NCBI RefSeq assembly: GCF_048569485.1
Contig: NC_134360.1
Location: 207,487,164-207,551,163 of the forward strand
Direction of reading: 5' to 3'
Length of the DNA: 64,000 nt
Source: Anomaloglossus baeobatrachus
Lineage: Eukaryota; Chordata; Amphibia; Anura; Aromobatidae
Below are positions 1 to 12,528 of the stretch, in pieces. Below the pieces are notes generated by a model that was not told where the DNA came from, did not search any database, and saw only the letters and a program-made list of their open reading frames with translations. Made by a program: the position numbers and the translations under genes. Position 1 is the stretch's first letter, and each line of letters starts with the position of its first letter.

Positions 1-654
1 TCTGTTGATATTTAAAGGGACAGTACACCTTTTCCTCGTTACCTCTCAGCTTGTTTGCTAAGCTGCTCTGTGTTTAAGAAGCACCTGTTCCCTAAGGGAG
101 GTGCCTGGGCAATGTGTTCATTCCTGTGGAATGTTGCAAGTGTTCAGGCCCTCCACCTGCAACGCTCTGTGCTTTAAGACTGTGTCTTATCTTGCTGTGC
201 ATTACTCTAACCTCTCTCTCCACAAAATCTTCCACTGGCAGTCTGTTATCCCTATAGAACCGTCTGGATTCCTCTACCAGCTGGATCCAACATCTCCAGG
301 ATTGTTCAGAGCTTCCAGAATTTTTCCTACTGACAGAGCCAGCATTCCACAGTCTAGTTCATACTATTCCTACGGTCTGTACGAGTCGTCCCTCTGGTCC
401 GGGATACCAGACTTCTAGACCTCCCAGGGCTGTGCCGAGATAATCCCGGTATAGGGGTGCCCTCACCGGTTCCTCCCCCAGGAGAGTTCGGTGTCATGAT
501 CCAGAAGGGCCTCTCCCTCAGTCCCTTTTCCCTTTGTTCACCAGCTCTTTAAATAAATATATTCGGTTTCTCCAAGTCACTCTCCAGTCTCTTTCTGTAT
601 CGGGTATTCTGCTGCCACTGCTCTACCAACGATAGTCCTGTGAGTTCACGTAAG
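1..654. other. Unassigned sequence left of LTR element 1
   Basis: I recognise no gene here. The stretch around 545-600 contains an AATAAATA-like polyadenylation motif followed by a pyrimidine-rich run, which resembles the R-U5 part of an LTR, but no partner repeat or target duplication is visible in the window. The 105-codon frame at 101-418 has no recognisable domain and is probably chance. Bases 651-654 (TAAG) are the left target duplication of the next element. Confidence 0.4.
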
Positions 655-1794
655 TGTGGCGCTCTGGACTAGCCAGGTCGTCACAGGTAACACTCACACA
701 CCCCCACCCCCACTAGACAGTAACATTAGCCAAACACAAAACCCTTGTTGCCTCCCTCCAGGGTCTGATGCCCACACCAGGTGGGGCGGAGACAAGCGGT
801 TGGCCCCATCCACCGAGAAGTTCACAGGCCTGGAGGCGGGAAAAGTGTCAGTTAGAAGTTGGAGTCGAGTTCAGGAGGTTGAAGAGAGAGGAGTGTCTGG
901 GTTTGTGGCCCAGGCACTGACAACAAGGTTGGCAGACGGTGGTGGCCGCCTGCAGGAGTGATGAAGCAACGCGGAACCGTAGGACCGGGGTCGGGCGTTG
1001 GCCCGCCGGTACCGACCGGGGAGCGAAGTGAAGCCAGCACACACAGGCAGGGCCATCGGACCCCGACCAGGCTTGGAGCCGCCGACAATAGTCAAATCCG
1101 AGTGTGACCGGAACCCCAGGGGTTTCCTATCAGCCAAAGACCCGACAGAAGGCAACCGCCCACACCGTGAGGGTATTCAGCTACCGCCTAAGGCTAGAGA
1201 CCCAAGGGCCAGCGCCTGCGGGCAAATGGGCTCCTCTGGCACCCATACACCGGGGAGCGGACTACCGTTGGGAATCCACCGTAGTCAAACAGCCCCACAA
1301 AGGTGCAGGGAAAGACAGCCGCCATCACCTGTCCAGGGAGGGACACGGCAGCCGGCTGCGGGACCCGTACATCCAGCCGTTTGGTTTACCAAGGACTTTG
1401 TGCATCTCTTACTGAGTGAGTACACCCGTGCCATCCAGCACAACGCCGCACTGTCCCTGCAACCCTGCACCTCACCAACCCTGCCTCACCGTCACACCAC
1501 CGGGCCACGGGACCATCGACCCCTACCCACGGAGGGGGAAAACAACATCCCAGCTGCTCCCTACCATCGCTCCCGGGATCCCCGTCACCAGCAGCGGTGG
1601 TGCCCATCTTCATCACAACCCGTGGGTTGCGTCACGGACTAAATCCCCCAAACCAACCACCCTTTTTACTCACGGGCGAGGAGTGCCGCTCGAGTCCCCG
1701 GATCCGGCCCACCGCTCGAGCCACCGAGCAGCAGCAGCAGCGCCGGACCCGAGCGTTAGCGAGCGCAGCGGCGGCGTCCTCCCCGCCCGCGACA
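655..1794 (+). repeat. 5' LTR of element 1
   Basis: This is 1140 bp, TGT...ACA, and is matched along its length by 7762-8911. It contains the conserved block GGGTTGCGTCACGG near 1624 (GGGTGGCGTCACGG in the 3' copy) and the GAGGAGTGCCGCTCGAG-type block near 1680. Both blocks recur in the LTRs of elements 3 and 4. Reading frames inside it (for example 998-1642) are not conserved as genes. Confidence 0.93.
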
Positions 1795-1797
1795 ACT

Positions 1798-1816
1798 TGG
1801 CGTCACGAACAGGATT
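1798..1816 (+). promoter_or_regulatory. Primer binding site of element 1 (tRNA-Ser type)
   Basis: Three bases after the 5' LTR the sequence reads TGGCGTCACGAACAGGATT. From memory this is the exact complement of the 3' end of a vertebrate tRNA-Ser isoacceptor, including the CCA tail. The position fits minus-strand priming. The tRNA identity rests on recall, not on a search. Confidence 0.8.
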
Positions 1817-2092
1817 GAGCCTATCTATTTTCCAGTAGAAGTGCGCCTTGTGATCTCCGCCGGTGGTGTCCGGCCGAAAATTTTGAAGCGCCGCCATCTT
1901 GGCGCGAAAATCTCCCGCTCGAGCGTCTTCTCTAAGCAGGGAAGGCGCGAAAGCGAAGCCCCGCCCCCAACAAGCGGAAGTGCTGAAGAGAACCAAGGGG
2001 GGATGGGAAAAAGATGTCTGCGCCCGACGGAGCTGTTGGAGGAGTGGCGGTTGCAGCTGCCGCCGCACCCGTAGTTGGAAGCGGGATAGCCC

Positions 2093-3055
2093 ATGCTCCG
2101 GCCGCAGGAGCGGGGGGGGCCTGCAGGCCCAGCGGTCGCCCAGGTGATGCCGTTCTCCCTGCTCTATGTGCCTGGTGCTACCTGGCAACCGCAGTACGAT
2201 GGGAAGCCTGATGCTTTGCAGGTGTTCCGGAAAAAGATTAGCCCGGTCCTCGATTTATATCCCTTGGCTGATAGGCAACGGGCAGCGGTAGTGTTAGGGC
2301 AGCTAACCGGCGCGGCTGAGCAGGAGGCGGAGACCTGGACCGACGCGGACCGGGCCTCGGTGATTACCATTTTCGAGAAACTACAAATCGCTTTTGAGAC
2401 CCGCACAGAAGCGGAGCTGCGGATGCAGTTTTATCAGTGCCGACAACGGCCTGCAGACAATGTAAGAGACTACGCCCTGCGCCTGCAAACAGCCCTCCGT
2501 ACATTGAAGCGGGTGGACACTATTAATGATGTGGACAGTAATAAGATGCTAGTAGAGCAATTCCTGCAGGGGCTGGGGTCTGTGGAAGACCGCAAGCAGC
2601 TGCGGCTGTGGGCCTTAGAACACCCCAATCTGGACTTTGCAGTACTGAAAGAGCGGGTCATCAAAGCCCTGCAGGCCCCAACGCCAGACACTCCTGAGGC
2701 GGCCCCGTGGCCGGCTGAGACCGCTCCTATCACGGTGATACCTCCACCCCCGGCTCTACCGGCTCCTGCAGCGCCCATCGGGATGATGGAGGAACTAGCG
2801 GCCCAGGTCCGCCGCATGGAAGGAGACCTAGCCAAGATCCTCGCCGCACTCCAGCTTCCGACGAGAGTCAAGCCCCCAGGAGGGATCCAGCTCGCCGACA
2901 GCCCGGAGGACGTCCCCTGGATGCAGCGGAGACGGACCAATGACTCACGGTATGGGCCTCCTATCTGTTACAGGTGCAGCAAGCCTGGCCACTGCTCTAG
3001 GCGGTGCCCGTTAAACGAGCAACCCCTGGGGCCAAGGGCCAATCCTCAAGAGTAG
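2093..3055 (+). pseudogene. gag region of LTR element 1
   Basis: The region encodes a capsid-like, mostly helical protein of about 320 residues. It ends in a zinc knuckle, CYRCSKPGHCSRRC, with the C-X2-C-X4-H-X4-C spacing of retroelement nucleocapsids. A proline- and alanine-rich linker precedes the knuckle. It lies directly after the leader and just before the protease motif. I treat it as part of a fossil element. Capsid subfamily cannot be fixed by eye. Confidence 0.85.
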
Positions 3056-6000
3056 ACACCAACGGCCCCCCCGATTGGCGAGACAAGTACGTCGGAGCTC
3101 GCCCCATCATCCCCCTGGCAGTGGACGGCGTCCCGCTCATGGCCCTCTTGGACACAGGATCACAGGTAACCACTATACCATATACATTGTACCAGCAGTA
3201 TTGGAGCACTGACGAACTTACCCCCTCTGATGATAGCCTGACCCTTATCGCAGCCAATGGACTCCCGCTAACCCAGATGGGATACAAGCAAGTGACCCTG
3301 ACTGTGGGACGTGCGGAGTTAAAGAATCAAGGGATAATTGTGGTAATGAATGAACCCAGTGATCATACCCCGAAAGTAATCTTGGGGACCAACGTAATGG
3401 AGCATTGTATGAGTGAGGTGCTGAATCTGTGGCAGCAGTTGGCCGCCACAGCAGGAGGGGGCCGACAGAGGGCTGGCTGTGCAGCGTGAGATCCGGGCCC
3501 TTCTGTATCGGCAGCAAGTGAGGTCGACTGGCGGAGAGATTGGTGGAGTGAGGGTGATGGATGTGGCCCCCTTAGTAGTGCCACCCCGAAGTGAAATGAT
3601 GATCTGGTGCAGGGCAGCAGTAGACCCCCAGGGGCGTGACTACTCGGCGATGGTGGAACCCACGCCTTCTGAACACTGGCCCACGGTGATGGCGGCCAGA
3701 GGGGTGGTTGACGTTAAAAAGGGGAGAGTGCCTGTAAAAGTGCTGAATTGTGGAGAGGAGGAAGTCAGGCTCCCCCGTTTCGCTACCCTCGCCAAGTTGC
3801 TCACCCTAGACCCTCACACCATTCACGAAGCCGTCCCTCCTACCTCAGCATCCCCTGCCAGTAACCATACACCCCCTGAACAGTTAGAGGAGTGGTGCCA
3901 GGAACTACACGTAGGTACTGAAACCACACCCACGCATCACAAAGAGGGGGTATACAGGGTAGTGCAAGAGTATGAACAGGTTTTCAGCAAGCACCCATTA
4001 GATTTCGGGAGGATTAAGGGGATTCAACACTATATCCCTACAGGCCTACACCCACCCATCAAAGAAAGGTATAGGCCCATTCCGCCAGCACACTATCAAT
4101 GCGCCAAAGACATGTTGAGGAACATGAAGGAGGCAGGGGTCATTCGGGATAGTTGTAGTCCCTGGGCAGCCCCACTGGTGCTGGTAAAGAAGAAGGACGG
4201 CACCATGAGAATGTGTGTGGATTACCGGAAGATCAACCAGATCACGCATAAAGATGCCTATCCTCTCCGCCGTATCGAAGAGTCGCTAGCTGCACTGAGA
4301 ACTGCTAACTTCTTCTCTACCCTTGACCTTACCAGCGGGTACTGGCAGGTAGCGGTCGCGCCAGAGGACCGTGAGAAGACGGCATTCGCCACTCCCATGG
4401 GACTCTGCGAGTTTAACAGCATGCCGTTCGGGCTGTGCAATGCCCCTGGAACCTTCCAACGGCTCATGGAGTGCTGCCTGGGACATCTCAACTTCGAAAC
4501 AGTCCTACTGTATCTGGACGATGTGATTGTGTATTCCCAGATGTACGAGGCCCATCTGGAACATCTGGCTGAAGTGTTCGAGTCCCTAGCCAAATATGGG
4601 ATGAAATTGAAGCCCTCTAAGTGCCACCTACTGAAACCCAGGGTGCAGTACCTCGGACACGTGGTGGGCGCGGAAGGCGTCGCCCCAGATCCCGAGAAGA
4701 TCACTGCCATTCAGGACTGGCCAAGGCCGACCACGGTGAGAGAGGTGAGACAGTTCCTGGGCCTGGTGGGCTACTATCATCGCTTCATTAAGGGATACAC
4801 GAAGATGGCCGCCCCCATGCAAGACCTCCTCATGGGACAGACCAAGGGTGGCAGGCCCTCTGGAACCCCGTTGGCATGGGAAGAGAAGCACGAAGAGTCC
4901 TTCCGCCAGCTGAAGACGGCCTTGACCGGGAAAGAAATCCTGGCGCACCCCGACTGTAATCTCCCATTCATCCTCTACACCGATGCCAGTAATGTAGGCT
5001 TGGGAGCCGTCCTGTCCCAGGTCCAGAACGGAAGGGAAAAAGTGATCGCCTACGCCAGCAGAAAACTCCGGCCCACGGAGAGGAACCCTGAAAATTACAG
5101 CTCCTTCAAGCTAGAGTTCCTAGCCCTGGTGTGGGCCATTACTGAGCGATTCCGCCATTACCTCGCAGCAGCTAAGTTCACCGCCTATACGGACAATAAT
5201 CCGCTAACCCATCTGGACACGGCCAAGCTGGGCGTTTTGAGCAGCGGTGGGTGGCCAGGCTGTCTAATTATGACTTCACGATCAAGTACCGAGCCGGCCG
5301 CAAGAACACCAACACAGACGTGCTATCCCGGATGCCCCACCTATCGTATGAGGGGCCGGAAGGCGATGATCTCGAAGAAATCGAGCTGCCCACATTTCAC
5401 CAGCCACCAGTCAAGCAGTTGCATGTCAAGCAGCAACAGGCGAGCCTGAACCCGCTACCCAGTCAGGGATGGCAAGAAGCCCAAGACCAAGCGCCTGCCG
5501 TCCAAGTGGTCAAGACCATGATTGAACAAGGTTCAGCTAGAATGGACCCTTCTGCTCCCCCTGAAGCCCAACGGCTGTGGAAAGAACGAGCCCGGCTGCA
5601 TCTGGATCAGGGGAAACTGTATCGGGAACTGATCAACCCGAAGACCAATGAGAAGGTTCGTCAGCTGGTGGTTCCTCAGGCTAGTGTGCCCACAGTTCTA
5701 CGGGCTTACCATGACGGTGCCTGGCACTTTGGGTGGAAGAAGCTGGAGATGCTGTTGAGAGAGTGGTTCTATTGGAGTGGGATGCGGGAGTCTGTGGAGG
5801 CCTGGTGCCGAGAGTGTGGTCCCTGTGCACTGAGAAGAAGGGACTAGGCCAGCCAGAAGGCCCCTCTACGCCCAATCATCACTCATCAGCCGCTGGAGTT
5901 GGTCGCCCTGGACAATGTTAAACTCACCCTTAGCCGAAGTGGGTACACCTACGCGCTGACCATCATAGACCACTACTCGAGATTCATGGTGGTTGTCCCA

Positions 6001-7095
6001 GTCAAGGACCTGACCGGCCGTACCGCCGCTAGAGCATTCCAGGCCTATTTTTGCCGAACGCACGGGTACCCGGAGAGGGTGCTTACCGATCGGGGTCCGG
6101 CTTTTGAAACGGAGGTGTTTCAAGAATTCTGCCAGTTGTACGGCTGCAAGAAGATTCGGACCATGCCTTACCATGCCCAGACTAATGGCATGTATGAAAA
6201 GATGAACCATCTGGTCCTGGGTCTCCTCAAGACATTACCGTTAGAAGAGAGGAACCTGTGGCCAGAAAAGCTGCCTGACCTGGTCGATATGTACAATAAC
6301 ATCCCCTCTAGCTCTACCAAATGTACACCAGCGTATTTGATGAGAGCTCGGCCAGGCCGGTTGCCGGTGGACCTAGAAATGGGCTTGGAAGCTCCAGAGG
6401 CCCTCCCTTCGACTGCTGGATGGGACACTCGGCAGAGAGCGCAGTACCGACAGGTCCAGGAGTACGTAGAAAGGAACCTGTGTCGGAGCCGGGAACAGCA
6501 GGAACAATACTTCAACAAGCGGGCTCCAGCTGGCCCCTTTAAACCTGGGGATGTAGTGCTAAAACGAAAAAGATGAACCCATAAGCTTGATGACCAGTGG
6601 GAAAAGACCCCGTATGTCATACAACCCACTGAATGGGAGAATGAGAAGGCCTACCAGATTAGTCGTGACCAGGGGAAGACTTCGGCCACGGTTTCCAGGG
6701 ATCACCTGAAGAGGTGCCCATCTCCGTTGAAGGTGGCAGCTGAAGTTCCAGCCCCCAGACCAACCAGGGAGAAAGAAAAAGAGGTGATTCATACAGTGAT
6801 GGGTGATTTCCCAGCGGACTGGCCTACACAGAACGGCGTGGTGCTTATTCCGGTAATAATGTTCCCACAACCCGTGGAGGAAAAGGAGACGGAAGTAACC
6901 GCCAGTGAACCAGTGCCCAGGGCTGCACCTGTACCCAGTCCCTCTGAGTCTCCGCCGGCCCCACACAGTAGACGGGAAGAGGAACTGACTGTCTCTTCTG
7001 TCCCCTTACCCTCCACTGATAGCATTGGGCCCAGAAGGTCCACATGCCCCAACCTAGGCCAACCCCCACTTAGGTACAGGGAAACTTCCATTTAG
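3056..7095 (+). pseudogene. pol region of LTR element 1 (PR-RT-RNase H-IN), broken
   Basis: Landmarks in order are an aspartic protease motif (LLDTGSQVT, about 3.15 kb), reverse transcriptase with YLDDV (about 4.5 kb), RNase H with YTDAS (about 4.98 kb), an integrase zinc-finger-like H/C segment (about 5.7-5.83 kb) and an integrase core segment ending in the PYHAQTNGMYEKMN-type block (about 6.17 kb). A basic C-terminal tail follows. The order is Ty3/gypsy. The region is not continuously open and is interrupted several times, so it is a fossil. Confidence 0.9.
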
Positions 7096-7751
7096 GGGTG
7101 TCATATGTTAAGTGTGTAAATATGTGAATGAATGACAAAAATCAACCGATGCTTCATCTGATTAGCTACTGTGATTATTCCGGCCATTGCCGGCAAGTTC
7201 TCCATGGAGGGACTCTGTGTGTTTTTACTACCCACATGAGGAACTACTCATGAACATGGCCGAGAACTGGCAGGTCACCCACAAACTGGTGGGCTTGTAA
7301 ATAGTTTTGTGGGATGGAAACCGTTGCCGCCTCCGGAGAGACAAATTGGAGGAAGGGCCCGCAGCAGAGGAGGTTGGGGCTCGGCCACCACAAGGACCGG
7401 TGGCCATCCTCCGGGGGTCAGGGGTCCCCCTGGACGTGGGGTCCCCTGAAGTGACAGCCGGGTGCGAGTTACTGTACCCGTTCCCGCTCGGGCAGCCTGA
7501 ACCTGGACTGAGGTCAAGGGGTGCTGCCCACTTCTTAGGGGCAGCATCAGGGCTAGGTTGCTTGGGTGGGAGAGCGGAAGACATCCGTCCGTCCGTTATT
7601 ATTAAAAGTGTTTTTATATGTGCAACGTTAAAAGTGACCTAACAAAAATGCTTATATTTGAAATGTTTGCATGTTAATTTATGTTTTTACAGTTTTTGAA
7701 AAAAATAAAACCGGCGATGGACGGGCAGCCCGCGGACGGTCTGGATTTCAC
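7096..7751 (+). other. 3' internal non-coding region of element 1
   Basis: No gene is seen. The sequence is alignable by eye with the stretches before the 3' LTRs of element 3 (about 42.98-43.51 kb) and element 4 (about 49.49-50.0 kb), including the blocks CCGCCTCCGGAGAG and the glycine-rich GGCAGCATCAGGG segment. This shared 3' region is one of the reasons for placing the three elements in a single lineage. Confidence 0.7.
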
Positions 7752-7761
7752 CAAGGGGGAA
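7752..7761 (+). promoter_or_regulatory. Polypurine tract of element 1
   Basis: A purine run (AAGGGGGAA) sits immediately before the 3' LTR and is the expected plus-strand primer. The same tract precedes the 3' LTRs of elements 3 and 4. Confidence 0.85.
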
Positions 7762-8911
7762 TGTGGTGCCCTGGACTAGCCAGGTCGTTACAGGTAACAC
7801 TCACACACCCCCACCCCCACTAGACAGTAACATTAGCCAAACAAAACCCTTGTTGCCTCCCTCCAGGGTCTGATGTCCACACCAGGTGGGGCGGAGACAA
7901 GCGGTTGGCCCCACCCACCGAGGAGTTCACAGGCCTGGAGGCGGGAAAAGTGTCAGTTAGAAGTTGGAGTCGAGTTCAGGAGGTTGAAGAGAGAGGAGTG
8001 TCTGGGTTTGTGGCCCAGGCACTGACAACAAGGTTGGCAGACGGTGGTGGCCGTCTGCAGGAGTGGTGAAGCAACGCGGAACCGTAGGACCGGGGTCGGG
8101 CGTTGGTCCGCCGATACCGATCGGGGAGCGAAGTGAAGCCAGCACACACAGGCAGGGCCATCGGACCCCGACCAGGCTTGGAGCCGCCAACAATAGTCAA
8201 ATCCGAGTGTGACCGGAACCCCAGGGGTTCCCTAACAGCCAAAGACCCGACAGAAGGGACAGAAAGCAACCGCTCACACCGTGAGGGTATACAGCTACCG
8301 CCTAAGGCTAGAGACCCAAGGGCCAGCGCCTGCGGGCAAACGGGCTCCTCCGGCACCCATACACCGGGGAGCGGACTACCGTTGGGAATCCACCGTAGTC
8401 AAACAACCACACAAAGGTGCAGGGAAAGACAGCCGCCATCACCTGTCTGGGGAGGGACACGGCAGCCGGCTGTGGGACCCATACATCCAGCCGTTTGGTT
8501 TACTGAGGACTTTGTGCATCTCTTACTGAGTACACCCGTGCCATCCGGCACCGCGCCGCGCTGTCCCTGCAACCCTGCACCTCACCAACCCTGCCTCCCA
8601 GTCACACCAAAGGGGCCCCGGGACCACCGACCCCTACCCACGGAGGGGGAAAACAACATCCCAGCTGCTCCCTACCATCGCTCCCGGGATCCCCGTTACC
8701 AGCAGCGGTGGTGCCCATCTTCACCACAACCCGTGGGTGGCGTCACGGACTAAATCCCCCAAACCAACCACCCTTTTCACTCACGGGCGAGGAGCGCAGC
8801 TCGAGACCCCGGATCTGGCCCACCGTTCGAGCCACCGAGCAGCAGCAGCCGCAGCAGCGCCGGGCCCGAGCGTTAGCGAACGCAGCGGCGGCGTCCACCC
8901 CGCCCGCGACA
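7762..8911 (+). repeat. 3' LTR of element 1
   Basis: This is 1150 bp, starts TGTGGTGCCCTGGAC and ends CGCGACA. It is the partner of 655-1794 and is followed by the target duplication TAAG. The many substitutions relative to the 5' copy indicate an old insertion. Confidence 0.93.
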
Positions 8912-8915
8912 TAAG

Positions 8916-9421
8916 CATCTCCACACCTCGTCGCCATGTCAGTATTGCAGTATACTGAGAAAATTACATTCTCCAATGGTGCCCAGCTAGATGTTTATAA
9001 GCTGGGCTTCATAGGAGGACTAAGATGGCAGTGATGGTGGCCTTCTGCAGATCCCCAGCTACTATCACAACTTAGTGGCACCCCGCGATCACGTTACAGG
9101 AATGATAAGAGATAATGCACACACCAGGTATCATGTACTCTATGTATTATGTACTGTTAGGACCTTGGTGTAAAAGGGGTTTTCAAAAATAGGAAAAAAT
9201 TTGGCCCAGAGGGGGTGGAATTGGGTAAAATAATAAATGGCTCATTACTTGTCATAAAAATTTCCTATGTTCCAGGGGAGTCCGTCATTGTGATGCAGTG
9301 TTGATAGCCCCAACTACCCATCTGACTGCTGCAGCCAATCACTGACCTCAGAAATATTCTAATGAGGCTAGTGATTGGCTGGAGGACACCGAAGATTTTT
9401 ACACAAGCGATACCATTTTTG
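8916..9421. other. Unassigned stretch right of element 1
   Basis: No open reading frame with a recognisable domain is present. The first 200 bases read like an ageing interspersed repeat, but I cannot name the family. Nothing else is supported. Confidence 0.35.
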
Positions 9422-9630
9422 ATAAATATCCTCCCTATATACAATATAAGCCCCCACATAGCCACCCTATATACAGTATGAGCCCTCACATAGCCCCTAT
9501 ATACAGTATGTGCCCTCACATAGCCTCCCTATATAGTTTGAGCCCTCACATAGCCCCTCTATATACAATATGATCCCTCACATAGCTCCCCAAGTATAAT
9601 ATGAGCCCTCACAAAGCCCCTATAGGCACA
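9422..9630. repeat. Diverged minisatellite, unit about 29 bp
   Basis: About seven imperfect units contain the core AGCCCTCACATAGCCCC followed by TATATACAGTATG. Spacing between successive CACATAGCC cores is near 29 bases. The unit resembles the arrays at 54220-54600 and, less closely, 15560-15950. Confidence 0.8.
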
Positions 9631-11515
9631 CAATCCATACACATAAAAAACCCATGACAACGCATAGTAACTTCGCTCCGTTTCTCCCCAGCACTCTGCT
9701 GCAGTCCCCCACCGTCACAGGTGCCAGACAGTACTATAGTGTCCGGCAATAGACGGTCACAGCGTTTGGCTGCTCAAAATGCTCCCTGACTTTCTATTGT
9801 TCCTGCTGTCAGTATTCAGTCTATTGGGTAGATTTCCTGCTGGATTTTCATCCGTTTCCCTTTAAGACCAAGCTGAGCTCCTCTTCCCTTCAGCTGCTAA
9901 TCATCTGTATTTTCCCTCAGGTTTAAAAACTCATTTTCCCTGGACTGGTGCTGGTGATATTCAGTTCATACAAGCTCTGGATGCAAGCAGGTGGCTTGTA
10001 CTCTGCTGTGATGTTGTTGTTCTGTCCCCACTTAAAGGCGATGGAAGGCGCGTAGTTGTGAGAATCTTACCTTCGTTTTTCCTATAGGTGAGGCAGACAG
10101 GACCAGAGCTCTCCAGAGTGAAACATGCACATGCTGAGATGAAACAATGGTGGTTTATTTTCTCCAAAGGTTAGGACATGCAGAGTGCAGTAATCCAAGT
10201 ACTTGGCATTGTAATTCTCCAGTGATGCTTGCCTCTGAAGCTACTACGTGGTCAGAAGACTTTGCTTCTAGCAGCTCCACTAAGGGATGTTGTTCTCACA
10301 AAACTCTGGCTGAACTGAACAAGCCAGGAAGTGAGGTAAGAGCATCAGCAGACACTCCCATGGGCTGGACAAAAGAAACAGAGGAGCCGAAAGGTCTGAC
10401 CAGTAGATGGCAGCAGAGACAAGCATGAAAAACATTAAATAACAGTTTTAACTAAGACAAATAGAAACAGCACAGTTGTTGCTGTACGTTTGCTGAATTT
10501 CTACCTGTATCATCTTTGGATAAGTAGTTCATGCACTTTTCCCCCTGCGCGTCCTCCATACGTCTTCCTTAAGCATTCAGTGGGGTTGACGAAGAGCTCA
10601 TCCCTTCTGTTCCCTATTTAGGGTCCAGCACTAGGTATACCTAGGGTTAGGTTTCCGGCTCGGCGATAGGTGCGGAACCTAGCTGGGTGGGATGAAGGAC
10701 CCCAGGGACCGGAGGTAGGTGTCATGAGGGGTCAACATCCCCCCCTTCCTGAGACATAGGCTTTCCCTTACCATTAGCCGTTCGCTTGGTACTTCTGTGT
10801 ACCTATCGTGACACCCACTTCTTCTTCTGGCTGGCAATTCCATGCTGGCAGAGAGGGTGACGGGAGCTACCCTGGATGTGCTGCCATTCTGTATTTCCAG
10901 CAGCAGAATTTCAGGACCTCTTCCTGCACAGAGATGTGTGCTGCCGAAGGCAGTGCAGAAAACATTGTAATTAGGGAAATCTGGCCATGGACTCCCCCAG
11001 AGCGTTAGGCCCCGGCCAGCAGTCTAGATTGACCTCATTGTAATCTGCCAATGATGGGGAACACATTCTTGCATGTTCCAGATGCTATCATTTTCTGACC
11101 GTTTTAGATCACTATGAGATAGTCAGAATTACAAGGTCATATCACTTGTGACTTGCATGATGGTCCAGGAAGCTCCGTATTATCTATGGGCGAGGAGATC
11201 AGAGGATGCAGACTATAACAAATTCTGGTTCATCACATTGGTAATTTTACATGAATTACTTACAGATCTAAAAATTGCATCAAGGTCAGATTAGGGTTAC
11301 TGAAGGCTTCTTGGCAGAAAAAAAAAGAAACTAATGGGGCTGTTTTCCGCTACTGGACCTGGACCTAGCCTGCACGCCGATTGTGACGGGTAAGTGCCCT
11401 GGGTGCTGAGTGCTGCAAAGGCACAATCAACCGACCTTTCCAGGATAATTAGATATAGAGGCTAGAGCAGAGAAAGGAACCTTTGTACCACGTGAATGAA
11501 AGCCGAGGATCTGCT
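9631..11515. other. No gene recognised; fragments of old repeats likely
   Basis: The frames in this stretch are short and domain-free. Around 10600-10800 there is a G/C-rich block with palindromic pieces that looks like part of a decayed retroelement or LTR, but I cannot place its ends. No RNA gene is visible. Confidence 0.35.
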
Positions 11516-11518
11516 TAA

Positions 11519-12123
11519 GGCCCCCTTCACACGTCAGTGATTCTGGTACGTTTGTGCTTTTTTTTATACGTACCAGAATCACTGACATACGCAGACCCAT
11601 TATAATGAATGGGTCTGCTCACACATTAGTGATTTTTCACTGAACGTGTCTCCGTGCAGCATACACGCGTGTCCGTGATTCTGCACGGAGACAAGTCCGT
11701 TTTTTTCTGGCATCACTGATGACCCACGGACCACACTATGGTGTGATCCGGGAGTGATCTGTGAAACACGTACCAGAAAAACACTGACATATAAAATAAT
11801 AAACATTTTCCACTCACCTTGCCAGCGACGCGCTGTGCAGCCTCTGCTCTCTGCAGCTCCTTTCTGGCTCATGAATATTCATGAAAGCAGGAACAGCCAA
11901 CCCGGAAGTAGCTGCAGAGAGCGGTGGGCGGATGCTGCAGAGCCGAGGAGTTCAGCACCATGGAAAGCAGCAGTGAAGGCAGGTGAGTAATGTCCATATG
12001 CAATCACGGATTGCACATGGACAACCCACGTGTGCCGTGAATCACGGAACACGGAAGGACATAGGCGTATTTTACACATCAGTGAAGAACGTCAGTGTTT
12101 TTCACTGACGTGTGAAGGGGGCC
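11519..12123. mobile_element. Harbinger-type MITE (TSD TAA)
   Basis: The element is 605 bp with terminal inverted repeats: the left end starts GGCCCCCTTCACACGTCAG and the right end is its reverse complement with few changes. TAA lies on both sides (11516-11518 and 12124-12126), the 3-bp TWA target duplication expected for PIF/Harbinger. Near 11540-11590 there is a second small inverted pair (CGTACCAGAATCACTGAC). It has no coding capacity. It is directly adjacent to the next element. Confidence 0.85.
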
Positions 12124-12126
12124 TAA

Positions 12127-12524
12127 AGGGAACCTGTCACCAGATTTGGTAACTATAAGCTGCGGCAACCACCAGTGCCTGCTCAGGGCAGACAAAAGTA
12201 TTGTAGTGCACCTGCACAGGACCTCAATGCCAGCTAGTGTGGATGACGTAGGACGCGTCATGCACCCAGTCTTCAGAAGAAGAAGGACAAAGATGGCCGA
12301 AAGAGGAGGCGTCATGACCGGAGAACAGAGACACCAGTACCGGAGAACAGACACCCATCCGACCAGTCTGCACCGCACCACACATTAGGTGAGTATTATA
12401 AAGTGATTTTCATGTTATACCCAGCGGCCTGGGCTTTTATATATAGTATGTTAGAATGTTGTATATAAGAGCCCACTGGTGGTGGCCACAGCTTATAGGC
12501 CCCAAATTTGGTGACAGGTTCCCT
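12127..12524. mobile_element. Short TIR element, TTAA-target type
   Basis: Ends are AGGGAACCTGTCACC and its reverse complement, with further matching inward (AGATTTGG against CCAAATTT). TTAA follows the right end. The left flank reads CTAA, one change from TTAA and overlapping the neighbour's TAA. TTAA targets are used by piggyBac and Kolobok families, and I cannot separate the two. It is 398 bp and non-coding. Partial relatives of this terminus occur at about 22937-22960, 39488-39502 and 58179-58206. Confidence 0.7.
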
Positions 12525-12528
12525 TTAA

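Larger units (their letters stand above)
655..8911 (+). mobile_element. LTR element 1: Ty3/gypsy-type retrotransposon, full length, broken
   Basis: The element is bounded by two direct LTRs (655-1794 and 7762-8911) that begin TGT and end ACA. A 4-bp target duplication, TAAG, lies at 651-654 and 8912-8915. Internal parts in order are a tRNA-Ser-type primer site, a gag region with a CCHC zinc knuckle, a pol region in the order protease, reverse transcriptase, RNase H, integrase, and a purine tract. The RT-before-integrase order and the 4-bp duplication are typical of Ty3/gypsy (family knowledge). The coding region is broken in a handful of places. The two LTRs differ at many sites, roughly a few percent by eye plus short indels, so the insertion is older than the other LTR elements in the window. 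No envelope-like gene was seen. Confidence 0.93.

Noticed and set aside
998-1642. 214-codon frame, with counterparts at 8103-8753, 47110-47811 and 50350-51048
   Set aside because: These lie inside LTRs. They exist because the LTRs are GC-rich and similar, and no domain or gene context supports them.
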